Of a stretch of 60,000 nucleotides of DNA, positions 21,301-31,345 are shown piece by piece. A program made the position numbers and the translations under genes. This DNA comes from Hydractinia symbiolongicarpus (lineage: Eukaryota; Cnidaria; Hydrozoa; Anthoathecata; Hydractiniidae). The first letter of the stretch is position 1. Each line of letters opens with the position of its first letter. Location: positions 24,368,001 to 24,428,000 of the forward strand of contig NC_079884.1 in the NCBI RefSeq assembly GCF_029227915.1, in the 5' to 3' direction. Below the pieces are notes generated by a model. It made no database searches. It was not told the DNA's origin and was given only the letters and a program-made list of their open reading frames with translations.

Positions 21301-22030
21301 ATGGATTGGGGATAACAGGCTCGTCATTAGGAAGGTATTTATTAATCTTGCCTTTGCTAGTGTAATCTTATTTGTCCGAATGATTAACTGGCCATTCCAG
21401 TACCTTATAAGGGAATTAATTTTCGCAAAAGTTAAATCTTGTAAATTTTTTGAATAAAGATATTATTTTCTAGGTTTCTACCGCTTTTTAAGGGCTGTTT
21501 GTAAAATACATGAAAATTGATAAAATTGAAATTCACACATGGGAAAACCAGAAAAAAACAAACAGTAAATCATTTTTTAGACCACAGACAAAAAACCGAT
21601 TTCGACAGAATTTATACTCGCGAATTTTGATAATGACGAGTCTTCTGATAGTCTAGTTTTAGCGAAATTTGAAAAAAAGTCAGGAAATTCGCAAACATTT
21701 ACTTTTCTCAAGATAGTAATTTGTTAAATCCAATCCATTAAGGACTACAAGAAAAACATCATTTGACGTGGTCCTACACGAGTTGATCTTTGATTTTGTT
21801 ATTCATTCTTTATTGACATTACTCGTTTTTATAGAATGATTGGACCGTCGTTGTTTGGAGGTTTATATTCATGGTCACTAACAAACAAAGTCGGTATTGA
21901 GCAAAATCACCATGCCATTGGCTTCCCGTTTAACCAGTTTTTCGTATTCTTTTTAATGTCAATAACTGGGACTTTAAATGCTATTATGGTGACAAGATTT
22001 CCTGATAGTATTAACGTGATGAAAAAGTAA
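12328..22030 (+). CDS. Major facilitator superfamily transporter, 15 exons, 444 aa
   Basis: Exons: 12328-12429, 12497-12553, 12762-12789, 12865-12919, 13051-13202, 14731-14786, 15418-15484, 17683-17721, 17833-17938, 18746-18844, 18958-19064, 19568-19659, 20784-20857, 21230-21334, 21835-22030. All junctions are AG/GT and in phase, and the total is 1335 nt ending in TAA. The protein has a short Cys-rich cytosolic N-terminus (about 34 aa), six hydrophobic helices, a hydrophilic central loop of about 40 aa encoded mainly by 18746-18844, and six further helices. MFS motif A (G-Y-M-V-D-W-K-G-K-K) lies between helices 2 and 3. Local similarity is to the drug:H+ antiporter / zinc-induced facilitator-like group, a proton-coupled efflux family; the substrate cannot be told. 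The first exon is the least certain part. Introns hold a Penelope-like element and a MITE, yet coding sequence is clean. Confidence 0.85.
13941..13994. repeat. Small inverted repeat in intron
   Basis: ACACGGTAAGTTT (13941-13953) and its exact reverse complement at 13982-13994, inside the 1.5-kb fifth intron (13203-14730) of the transporter gene. Each arm contains a donor-like GGTAAGTTT in opposite orientation. Confidence 0.7.
15537..15681. mobile_element. Foldback MITE, 145 bp
   Basis: Terminal inverted repeats of 20 bp (ACTACAATCGCAGACGAAAT and a 3-mismatch partner), with a second inner inverted repeat (TATAGTGA...TCACTATA). It has no coding capacity and lies in intron 7 of the transporter gene, 99 bp left of the Penelope-like element. 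Confidence 0.65.
15780..17620 (+). mobile_element. Penelope-like element with inverted terminal repeats
   Basis: Arms 15780-15880 and 17522-17620 are about 100-bp inverted copies (shared core GGTTAAAACCATCCTCAGTG). Between them, in one orientation, are a Penelope-type reverse transcriptase remnant and a GIY-YIG endonuclease remnant. Penelope-like elements are known for terminal repeats in direct or inverted arrangement. The element sits in intron 7 (15485-17682) of the MFS gene, in the same orientation as the gene. Confidence 0.85.
15887..17340 (+). pseudogene. Penelope RT plus GIY-YIG endonuclease, degraded
   Basis: The N-terminal RT part (15887-16138) has V-V-I-M-K-K-S-D-Y-V and Q-D-F-L-Y-R. 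A stop at 16136-16138 and others separate it from the central RT (16276-16860), which has Y-D-V-E-S-L-F (first catalytic Asp), Q-T-D-G-Y-T-M-G-G-P-L and the R-Y-V-D-D catalytic box near 16660. The segment after the Y-V-D-D box continues directly into F-L-D-T-K-L, so roughly 60 residues expected between them seem deleted. At 17041-17340 a shifted frame encodes C-V-I-Y-E...C-T-T-C...Y-I-G-E-T, the GIY-YIG core, followed by N-E-H-N-N-P and a Lys-rich end, with stops at 17127 and 17202. The element cannot move by itself. Confidence 0.85.
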
Positions 22031-24594
22031 CAGCAATTTTTGACAGAAGTAATGAACTCTTTGCTTAAATGTTAACCATTTCCCCCCAATACTTCCAGAA
22101 ACTTAGAACATTGTTTGTTCCTATGGAAGAAACAAAAAGAAAAGACAATAAGATGATTAGTACTTGCAGAAATTCATCTAAATTTACCAAATTTTGTTAA
22201 GTTTAAAGTTTGAAGTGCTACCTTGTTACACTCTATGCACTTGCTACGCCCTTATTGCTATTACCTATTTCCATATTGTGAGCAGCTGTCTATGAATTAG
22301 TATTTCGTTTTAAATACATGACCTTCTTCATCGTTTTAACTTCTATTTGTAAAAGTATTAAAAGTGGTCCTAGGGACGAGGTTTTGTTAGACTTCAGGAT
22401 CTCTAAGCACATTCGTCGGGGATAAATTATTTCGGGAAAAATAAAAACATTGTAGCTATTTTAACGTTAGACTTAAACTGTAAATTACAAGTTACAAGCT
22501 TTACGTGCGCGCCTTTTATAAAAGAAATATATCACGGTAAGTGGATTTGCGGTTTACGAAAATGAAATGAAAGCCTAAATTTTTTCTCTTCTCCTGTGTT
22601 AAAGCAAAGGTCTTGAGCTATAGTCGACTAAAATATAAGATTTTCACAAGACTTATTATTATTGTCTCTCAAAGCTTGTACACTCTTGCTGAAAATTTCA
22701 AAAACGACGTCCATATAAATTTGGCTAAACATAAAAGCCACCTACTCGTAAATGGAGAAGAATCGCATGTCAAGCTGGTCATTTACAATGGAAAGCTGAC
22801 AATCCGAAATATATCAGCCTGCAAGATTTTTTATTTCTTTTACTTTACAAATGTTCTTTAATACTTCCTGCGAAAATTTACCCTTCGAGCTTTAATCCAA
22901 CATTAATTAAACACAAGTTGTCAAAAGTGATTTAGACGCCTATCTACATTAACCATAATTGGAGCAACAACATGATAAAGTGGGTGGATGTTTCTTTATA
23001 ATAATTCGAAATAGAATTGCATGTTTGACTACATTTTTAGCCACTTTTTAACCGGTTAGCAAAACATAATCCAGGCTGTATCTTAGTTAACACTAAGATT
23101 AAGAAAAAGAATTACTAAATTTGAACAGTATAAAAAGCAACTATACCAAACTAAATAAAAGCTGAGGAGAAACGCACCAATTAAAATTATTTAGCTAAAA
23201 AGATGAAAAAATTGAAACCTCTAAATGATCATCGCTAAATCAAATCCCTTTAAACATTTTGCGATAGGCTCCTACCGCTTTTATCTTATCGCTTTGCTAG
23301 TACGAGTCGCCAAAGCCACAGAGATTCGTATTTGAATTCTGTCTTCCACATAGATAGAATTGATTATTCTTCATAATTTGCAAGCAAATCTAAGAAGCTA
23401 TTATCAGTCGGATGTTATTCTTTTCGTTAAAAACAAGCAGACGGCTATTCTATTGTTTATTGTGCCGCTAAAGGCCTATTTGTTAGGAAAAAATAGGAAT
23501 ATCGTTTTTTAGAAATATGTTAATGACCTTGAGAAAAAATATGTTTGTCAGAAAGAAACAAATAAAGTAGGTTTGACACAATACAATCTTTTTCTTTCTA
23601 ATTCGCTTCGCTTGAATGAATTAACCTTATTTTTTTGCCCGTAGACACGCCTGACAGAAAAAACAAGTTGTTTAGAGAAAAGGAGTTGTCTTAGCTTTCG
23701 AAAAATAGACTCATATTTATACTAGAATATACTCATAATCTTCCAATACAAGAAAAATAACCTGGCAAACGACTTCATAAGAGGAGCAAAGATACGCTAC
23801 TAAATAATAATTCTTTTCTAATTATAACAATGATTTTGTTAGTCTGAGAAGAATAACGAAGAATAAAAACATGAAATGGTTAAAAATTATTGAAAATTGT
23901 AAATGTTGTTATTATAACAATTTTTTTTTATTTATTTGGTGAAGGAAACAATAAATGAACAAATTCACTTACATAAGCTTCTTGAAATTATTTTGCTAGA
24001 TCAGGAATCGTTTTTAAAAATTTTGTGAAAAAGGCATTGAAACTTTTTTAATCAAATAGACCCTTGAAATAAAGAAAATTATTTAAGGAAACAATAAAAT
24101 TAACCACCTGTGACTTTTAGCATAATCGAATTAATAAACTGAGCAAAGATATTTGCAACAACATACAAAAGACAATTTAAGATAGCATTAGCAAATGTGA
24201 CGTTTTACTGTAGGTGCGGAAAAACAACGCATTCACTTTGCTTATCACAAACACACACAACTTGCATGTTATATATATAAGACTGGTTGTGCAACCTGTT
24301 CAAACACCTGACATTAAACAATAAATTCGAATATTACAAAAGAAAAGTTTTCAACTTTTAATTTTGGATAATCATTCGAAGCGAGTAAAAAATAAATTAA
24401 TTTTTCATATATTTCCCTGCCACAAGTTTATATATACCTATAAGCACCGGCGGCAAAGGCTAACACGAAATTTTAAAAGCGTTGAAAGACATATATTTTT
24501 AACGGCTATAAAGCAAAATAAGAAGGTATTTACAAATTAAATAACGTAAAATAAATTAGACTATATTTTTCAAAATACAAACGTTAATATTATA
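22031..24594. other. Intergenic stretch after the transporter gene
   Basis: No recognised gene. An 82-codon frame at 22613-22861 has a mixed hydrophilic centre but no family I know, no clear splice context and a chance-like hydrophobic end. The rest is A+T-rich and featureless. Confidence 0.55.
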
Positions 24595-24695
24595 ATAGTC
24601 GCTGGCCCGTGGAAAAATCCACGGGTTCACCCATCGCAGCTAAGCTACCATTTTGCGTGACAGACACAATGACGGACATACGTATACGGGTATTA
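24595..24695 (+). repeat. Dispersed repeat, short variant copy
   Basis: Begins TATTATAATAGTCGCTGGCCCGTGG and contains a perfect hairpin CCCGTGGA-AAAA-TCCACGGG (24606-24625). It ends near a CGGGTATTATAATATAG terminus resembling the inverse of its start. Directly followed by a second, longer family member. Confidence 0.6.
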
Positions 24696-24704
24696 TAATA
24701 TAGA

Positions 24705-24880
24705 TAGTCGTTGCCCGTGGAAAATGCACGGGTTCGCCCGTCCTTTATATTTACTCGTCACAACAAACTGAATAAAAATATATCGCATTTGATCGTTCGT
24801 GTTTCCGTAACATGATTTTCTAACTCAGCGGGGGTCCGCGCAGAGACAGACAGACGACGGCTATTATTATAGAGAAAGCA
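24705..24880 (+). repeat. Dispersed repeat (GTCGTTGCCCGTGG family)
   Basis: Starts TAGTCGTTGCCCGTGG and ends GACAGACGACGGCTATTATTATAG. It shares blocks TCACAACAAA, TATCGCATTTGAT and CGTGTTTCCGTAAC with the opposite-orientation copy at 41675-41874. Noncoding. Ends are imperfect inverted repeats, so a MITE-like nature is likely. Confidence 0.75.
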
Positions 24881-26791
24881 TTACACAATATAAATTGCGA
24901 AAAAAGCCTGCGCCCAATAGGCAACATATCAGCATTAAAAGTACTTACTGAAAATCACTATCATCTACAGCCAAACGTCACATCAAAAAATAACAAATGC
25001 ACTAAAAAAACGAATAATAAGCAAATATTCAGCAAGGCAAAATTAGATATCCGTAATTATTCACTCGAGCTTGTGATATTCGACGACGCACAGCAGAGCC
25101 GAATGCCAAAAAAGTGAGAATATCAACAAAGCGTCAAAAACTCGTATATCAACAAAGCGTCAAAACAAACTTTCGACTTACTGATATTTAATATATTTTA
25201 CAGACCAAAGCTTATTTTGCCGCTAAAGAAGGATACTGAAGGAATGTTTTTCTGTTTTTGGAAAACAAAATAAGAAAGTTAATTTTAAATAAACAGACGC
25301 GTAAAGGTTGTATAATATTTTGCACCTTTATCTTTTGATTGGCCTGTTTATTACACGGCATTCTTCGGAAAATGCGGTGATTGAGCTTAATTTTTTTAAT
25401 GAATTACACGCGAATTATCAGCATATTGAAATTTGTTCCCCGGAGTATGAATCTCCGCCTATACCGATTGAACTTCGTGCGACAAATGTGCTTCGTGTGG
25501 GTGGAAAAATATACTTTAATTGGAGGAACTCTCCTAAGAAATTTGTTATTTTTCCCGCAAGTTTATCTCGCAGAATTTTGCTAATTTTCCAACACGCTAA
25601 TTCTGAAGTATTTTCAGCTAATGATTTTCTTTTTTAGAAATTTGACTTGAGGGAAGGAAAAATATATGTCCTTTTTGCTCTGGAGGAAAAATAATTTTCT
25701 GCTTGAATCTATTCCTTAGAATTTTGATATCTGGTTTGGGTTACGTTGTCAATGACCATAACAATCTTTGTAAATTTGAGAAAACTCACGGAAAACATCA
25801 AGGTAAATTAATTAAAAAGCTAGGAGACTCAGGTTGATTATTCTTTTCAAGGGGAAATCAATCGGGTGTTGAACTCGATGTAATAATCTCACAGAAAGCT
25901 TAGTTAACTATCGAGTGAAAGAATTATGTCCTTGGAAAGTCAAAAACATTTCCTTGCATTGTGAAAAATCCAGACATTACGAAAAAAAAGTTGTAAAATT
26001 CCTTTTCTAACGCTCGATAAGCGAAGAATTTAGCCCAGCCGCAAAATATGGTCAGTCCAGTTATAATGCTGCGTCCACGGCTTTGTTTCTAGTAGATCTG
26101 GTTTGTGTCAGTATCAAAATAGAGTTCTTCTTGTTGATCGAACATCATGCAATCTAGCAAAAATACTTCCTTCTTTCCTTTCAATTAAAATAAAGAAATC
26201 CACAATAATTTTGGCCAATGTAATGTCATTTAACATATCCAAAATAGCAGCAACGCACTGGTATATTATTGTAACAAAATATTTACGTGGTTCAATAGAT
26301 GAAAAACACGGATCGCTATTAAATTTATTTTTTTGTCTGCCTTGGATTGGCCTGTTTTCACATTTTTCGTGGTATCAGTATCTGTATTCTCGTGGTCTGA
26401 TGACGTGTATTATCGATTCTTACGATTGTAACACATTTCTTAACCTTTTCGTTTAAGGTAATGAAAATAATCGCCTTGAGAAACGAATTAAAATATGTAT
26501 TGTTATGTAATAATGCATTTTCAAGCCGTTGTTTTTTTATCCCGTCCCATTTTATACTTACTGCCTCATGTGTGAATATGGCAATGATCTAAGCCAAATG
26601 GCATATAATAATAGCTCTTAATATTCTTGACGCTGTATGTTAACGGTAGTTTCAATAGCTTTTAACATAAGTCTACACTTAGTGCGTTTGCAATGCTTTC
26701 TTATTACCCTCGCCGTCATAATGTAAGGCGTAACACTGATTGCAGTGACTGCATCAACACCAACAGTAATTCGCTTTGCTAATGTAAAAAA
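24881..26791. other. Noncoding stretch with unassigned frames
   Basis: Contains a short direct repeat (TATCAACAAAGCGTCAAAA twice, 25121-25163) and two frames of about 110 codons (25308-25637, 26103-26456). Neither shows a known domain, codon pattern or splice context that would support a gene. The first has a signal-peptide-like hydrophobic start, which is the only point in its favour. Confidence 0.45.
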
Positions 26792-26970
26792 AATTAACTG
26801 CGTACCAAGTACATAGACCATTGCTTGCGTTAGTGACAGCAACACAACTGCTGTCAGCATCATTGTTACTCTTGTATTTGTCATCACATGAGCATATCGA
26901 TTAAGATAGCGCATATGGAAGTATATGGACTAACGCAAGCAATGGTCTACGTGCTTGGTATGCAGTTAAT
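26792..26970. repeat. Inverted repeat with 41-bp arms
   Basis: ATTAACTGCG...GCTTGCGTTAG at 26792-26833 is repeated in inverse at 26928-26970 with few mismatches. Frames on both strands therefore encode a similar L-T-Q-A-M-V-Y-V-L-G peptide, which is a by-product of the palindrome rather than evidence of genes. Confidence 0.75.
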
Positions 26971-27200
26971 AGTGGTAGCGCATTTCACTGCACCAAATTT
27001 GATGTTATCTGAAATCCGAGACGGCGATAACTTGATGTTTTTCAGTTTTGACAACTTCAAACACGATGTTTACGTGTTATCCGATAACAAACAAGATGTT
27101 GGCATGTTATCTGAAATCCAACAAGGCCCATAAGTTGTGTATGAATTGCATCTTATATGAAAACGTTGTAAAAGAGCATAATTACTTTGTTTAAATTTAG

Positions 27201-27539
27201 AAAGCTTGTAGAAGACTGAAAGGACTGGCGAAAGTGGATGAGAAGGTTTTTGCGGAAAAAGAAAAAGACAACCTAAGAAAGGTACTAATTCCAGACACAA
27301 TGTCATCAGAGGAGGAGGTTCATGATGACGATGGGGAACGTTATTTTAAAAGACGCAAGCCAGAATGGAGGACGAAAAAATTTCAAAAACTTGTAGATAT
27401 TATTGATGTCACCTATGAGAAAAGCAGTTCCAAACGATCGAAGGAACAAATGGTAAAAAGGGTTAATGGTTCCCCATCAAAAAGAGCTGCACCTGCAAAC
27501 TTGCCATTTGGTTATGATATGTTTGTTTCCAAGAAATAA
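27201..27539 (+). CDS. Terminal coding exon of unrecognised (probably transposon-related) gene
   Basis: After a good acceptor (TTTAAATTTAG at 27190-27200) the frame is open for 112 codons to TAA at 27537-27539. It reads as a basic and acidic patchwork: a basic start, V-L-I-P-D-T-M-S-S-E-E-E followed by an acidic stretch, P-E-W-R-T-K-K-F as hydrophobic anchor, then a Lys/Ser/Arg-rich segment and L-P-F-G-Y-D at the end. From memory, the S-S-E-E / P-W-R / R-Q-M-K pattern is the C-terminus of proteins that occur in many copies in cnidarian genomes, so a transposon origin is likely. The remaining exons are not visible upstream. No catalytic motif is present. Confidence 0.45.
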   Translation, partial: KACRRLKGLAKVDEKVFAEKEKDNLRKVLIPDTMSSEEEVHDDDGERYFKRRKPEWRTKKFQKLVDIIDVTYEKSSSKRSKEQMVKRVNGSPSKRAAPANLPFGYDMFVSKK

Positions 27540-27873
27540 ACTTGGAGTTGCAGGGTTTTTAATATAACTATATTTTTAAAACATTTTTTAAGGGTGGATT
27601 TTTTTAAACTAAGAGGGTATTTTTACCATTTTTAGTAACTAATATTTTATGTATATTTAAGGATACTTAGGGGTAGAAAAAAGTGCGGAACTGAAGATAG
27701 AAAAGAGTGGGCAGATAAAAAAGTGCAGAACTAATTAGGTGTGAATATTCTTTTATTTTGGAAAACTTATTATTATTGCAAATTGCCATTTTTGGGAGTT
27801 TGTCTGCAATTCGATTTTCCAAATTTGTGCTAATAAGTTTATTCTCACACTTTTTATGCCCTGACGTAGAACT

Positions 27874-28393
27874 TATCGACTTCTTAAAGTTTCATTGGCT
27901 TATCATTTTATTTTTATGCTTTAAAAAGTTAATAATTAGGCCATTTCAAACGTTTTCTGCAAATAGACTCATTTTTAATGTATATATTTAAGAAAACAGA
28001 CATATTTTATTTATTTTATTTTTAAACTAACTTGGTGTGCTACCATTTTTTAATGTATATAACTAATTTAAATGCATATATTATTTGAGTAGAATTTATT
28101 TGACTGAAAGATAGATTTCTTGACAAATTTTGATATCGACTTCTTAAAGTTTCATTGGCTTATCATTTTATTTTTATGCTTTAAAAAGTTAATAATTAGG
28201 CCATTTCAAACATTTTCTGCAAATAGACTGTCATTTTTAATGTATATATTTAAGAAAACAGACATTTTATTTATTTATTTTTTAAACTAACTTGGTGTGC
28301 TACCATTTTTTAATGTATATAACTAATTTAAATGCATTTATTATTTGAGTAAAATTTATTTGACTGAAACATAGATTTCTTGACAAATTTTGA
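27874..28393 (+). repeat. Tandem duplication, 2 x 260 bp
   Basis: TATCGACTTCTTAAAGTTTC starts at 27874 and again at 28134; the two 260-bp units match almost base for base with a few indels and substitutions. Noncoding A+T-rich unit. Indicates a recent tandem duplication. Confidence 0.9.
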
Positions 28394-28499
28394 CGCCTTA
28401 TTTTGTCTTCCCATTTTTTATCCTAAGAAATAAGAAACCCGATTTTAAGAATCGCCGCATTTTACCTGTCGTCGTCTTAGGCAATGTTTACTCGAATTA

Positions 28500-28800
28500 T
28501 CTGTCGTAAAAACCGCATGTTTGCATATATTCTGAGATGAAAATATCATTTTACGCAAATAATCTGCTTTCAAAACAGCATATTTCCACGAAATCTGGGA
28601 TGAAAACATTACGTTACGAAATAATCTGCCTTCAAAACAGCATATGTCCACGAAATCTGAGATCAAAACATCCTGTTACGCAATTAATCTGCTTTAAAAA
28701 CGTCATATATCCACGAAATCTGACGTCAAAACATCATGTTGCACAAGTAATCTGCGTTGAAAATGTCAGGTTTCTAGAAGAAATCTGTTGTCGCGAAATA
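28500..28800 (+). repeat. Degenerate tandem repeat, period about 62-65 bp
   Basis: Four to five units share the core blocks AATCTGC(T/C)TT(C/T)AAAA, CATAT(T/G/A)TCCACGAAATCTG and AAAACAT(C/T)A. Divergence rises to the right. Long frames across it on both strands result from the repeat. Confidence 0.75.
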
Positions 28801-28959
28801 TCATGTTTTTCTGAAGAAATCTTCTTCCAGACTTTGTGTACTAATCTGAATGATAACTTCAGATAACCTCGACATTTGTCCTATAAGGATTTTATCTGAA
28901 ACATCAAGACAACTTGATGTTTGATCATAAAATCCTGATGAAATCTGCGACAGATAACA

Positions 28960-29246
28960 TCTAATTTGATGCAGTGTTTGGAGTTATAAGGTTTCAGGTT
29001 CGAGTCCCTACTCCGGCGAATTTTAAATGCAATGTTGTCGGCCCATTTGGTGCCATCGACTGACTTCTGACCTGATTGTGTGGCACGCAAGCAAGTTATG
29101 GCAATGCTATGCGTATCTCTGACGGTAATGTAACATATTTGTCGGAGGGAAGGAAGAGCCAACCGTCAGGTTGGAATCTCAAAGGACGTTAAAAATTCCC
29201 GTTACTTACTGGCTTACCTACTTACTCACTTACTTATTTACTTGCA
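28960..29246 (+). repeat. SINE candidate with pol III B box
   Basis: GGTTCGAGTCC at 28997-29007 matches the tRNA B-box consensus exactly and is followed by a CTCCGGCG acceptor-like segment. A 180-bp unique body and a (TTAC)n-type tail at 29204-29246 follow. The A box and 5' end are not clear and no target duplication was found, so the copy may be truncated at its head. Confidence 0.45.
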
Positions 29247-29599
29247 TGACAGCACTGTTGAATAAAGATTTATAATCATGGTTACAACATTGAGTGTGAT
29301 TAAGGAAATGACGTGTCCATTGCTGAGATTTGACTTTCCATTGTATGTAGTTTCACATTTGGTATGATTTTGTAAAGTCATCTTCTATTTCTTCGCCTGA
29401 CAAGAAAAACTGTTTTTGTAGAAATATTGAATATGCCAAAAACTGAACTTGTTTGCCTCGTTTTTTCATCTAACTTTAAACCAGCAAGTTTAAAGTTATT
29501 TGATAAAAAGAAGAATAAGGACTGTCAGTTCTTCTTACCTTAATTTTTGGTAAAAACTTGAAAATATAATGTCCATGAAACCAATCGACATCTTGTTGC

Positions 29600-29795
29600 G
29601 TTGCGAAACTAGCGTTTATTAGCTCGATAACCATATGCTCACAACATAACAAAATTTGGCTGATGCTCAGACTACAAAAGTATAGTAATTGGGTTCTGGA
29701 GATCAGAGTAGAATATATGAAAATTATGTGTAACCAATAATATAAAATATAGCGGCTGCAACAAATAGAACAACTTTGAATATTATAAGCGCCAT
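29600..29795 (-). pseudogene. 5' relic of a GPCR gene
   Basis: On the minus strand an ATG at 29793-29795 starts a sequence colinear with the first third of the intact receptor at 34628-35524. It has an M-A-x-I-I-F start, a hydrophobic first helix and, in a shifted frame, Y-F-C-S-L-S-I-S-Q-I matching the receptor's Y-F-R-S-L-S-V-S-E-I. Several stops and a frameshift interrupt it, and similarity fades after the second helix. It lies about 5 kb from the intact gene in the same orientation. Confidence 0.7.
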
Positions 29796-30072
29796 TGTTA
29801 ATAACAATACACCTTTCCCGTATTTAAATTATCGATCACATCATCGGCATGAAAACGAGGCACTTCTTAGTAAACTTTGTAAACATTAAAAATACAGCTG
29901 GTGAGTGTGATACTTTTATGCATTGTGAATGTTCTTTTAATTGTCTATTTTTCTAAAGGATTGCAGGTTTTTCTCAACGAAACTACTTAAAATGTATTTA
30001 AAAAAAACATACTTGTCTTGTAAAAGAAGAATATGTATTTGTGATGGCGAGTAGCAGTCAGAAAAGTGAGCA

Positions 30073-30128
30073 AGAAATTGATCATAATTCAATCTATCCA
30101 TGGATAGATTAAATTATGATCAATTTCT
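30073..30128. repeat. Near-perfect 56-bp palindrome
   Basis: 28-bp arms meet at a central CCATGG with one mismatch and no loop (arm begins AGAAATTGATCATAATT). It lies about 35 bp upstream of the THAP remnant. Confidence 0.9.
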
Positions 30129-30162
30129 GCAGGTATATCGACGTCTCGATCTTAGGAGCAGC

Positions 30163-30625
30163 AAATTGCAAGTTATGGTAACTTTTGTTGCGTACCGTTA
30201 TGCAAAAGTTCTACTCTTAATAAGCCCAAAGTTAAACAGGTATTGGAATATTTTCATTTCCATCAGATCCAAGTTTGAGAAAACAATTGGTAAGCACTAT
30301 TTTCAAGATATCGTAGAAGGGGAGGTACGATGTGTTCACAGTAAACAAGAACACAAAAGTATGTGAATTCCACTTTGAAGTCCACTTTGAAGTTTACTGT
30401 GTAAAATTGGGTTTTGGCTCTGAACGGAAAACATTAATCAATAGCTCTGGGCAAATATATTTACGTTCAAATAAAATTATACAACACAATAAAGGAAAAA
30501 GTCCGAAAAAAAGAGCACTTCCAGTAGTGGTCGAAACAGATTCTGAAAGCATATATGAAAGTTTTTCATCTGATTCTGCTGAGATCACTGAGGAACAACC
30601 TTTTTTTCCGCTCCTGATGAATTAG
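30163..30625 (+). pseudogene. THAP zinc-finger fragment, frameshifted
   Basis: In one frame the region from 30163 reads Y-G-N-F-C-C-V-P-L-C-K, the first Cys pair of a THAP domain, then Y-F-H-F and, after stops, E-N-N-W (the conserved Trp). The last ligands V-C-E-F-H-F appear in another frame near 30360-30380, so at least one frameshift and two stops break the domain. The rest of the frame (to 30625) has a basic K-K-R segment and an acidic Ser-rich tail. THAP domains bind DNA and often derive from, or occur in, transposon proteins. A SWIM fragment lies nearby on the other strand. Confidence 0.65.
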
Positions 30626-30971
30626 AAACTATCAAAACTGAGAATTCAATGTTTGATAAAACTAATTGATGATACTGTAAACGACTTTACTGAACAGCTG
30701 TTTACCCCAATCTTTTGGGATTAATGCAGAATCTACATCAATAAACTCATTGGGTTGTGCTTCGTTATGTTTTGATTTATTTGAAGTACTTGATATATTA
30801 ATATTAGTAACAACCTTGATGTTATGGTCTAATGGTGGTAGTTGGTGGGACAATGTAGATCCGACAAGAAAGTTCCCATATTTAGTGTTGTTTTTTCCTT
30901 TTCGTGCACTGTCAATATAATGAGCAAAACCAACCCGTTTTTGTCAACCATAAGCATATCTTCTTGCAGTT

Positions 30972-31345
30972 TTAATATTCTTGGATCATTAATTCTAGGA
31001 CCGTATAACGTTGTATAGATACTTTTTTTTCAGCAATACTTTTTACAGGGCTAAGCATAACTGGGTCTTTAAAATTTCTGTTTTCACTTGCTACAGCCCA
31101 TTGTCTGGTCTTGCTTGTGCATGAGATTTCTTCTGGAATTTCGTTTACACCATTTAATGAATAGTCTGCTAGCTCAAACAATAATGCCATTATGTGATTG
31201 CAATATGAGATTTGTCTTGCAGGACAAGTACACACAGCTGATACTACTGTACCATTCACCTTTTCAAGACATACTTCAATGTCTCGAAATTCTTTTTCAT
31301 GCTTGCTTTACATCTTGCTTTGACATAAAAAGCAAGTGTAGTTAT
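30972..31345 (-). pseudogene. SWIM zinc-finger fragment
   Basis: V-C-T-C-P-A-x8-C-N-H-I-M-A-L-L-F (31195-31230) is the CxCxnCxH signature of a SWIM domain. It is followed by an S-C-T-S-K-x-x-x-W motif that, from memory, follows SWIM in repeated cnidarian proteins. A frameshift near 31290 separates it from an upstream piece with F-Y-V-K-A-x-C-K-A-S-M. The frame ends at 30972 and the rest of the protein is not recognisable. Likely a transposon-derived multi-copy gene fragment. Confidence 0.6.

Noticed and set aside
24209-24336. Possible solo LTR (TGTAGG...ATTACA with TATATATATAAG and AATAAA)
   Set aside because: TG...CA ends, a TATA-like box and a polyadenylation signal are present, but no matching target duplication, partner LTR or internal region was found.
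26618-27133. Two frames on opposite strands sharing a peptide
   Set aside because: The similarity is produced by the inverted repeat at 26792-26970, and neither has further support as a gene.
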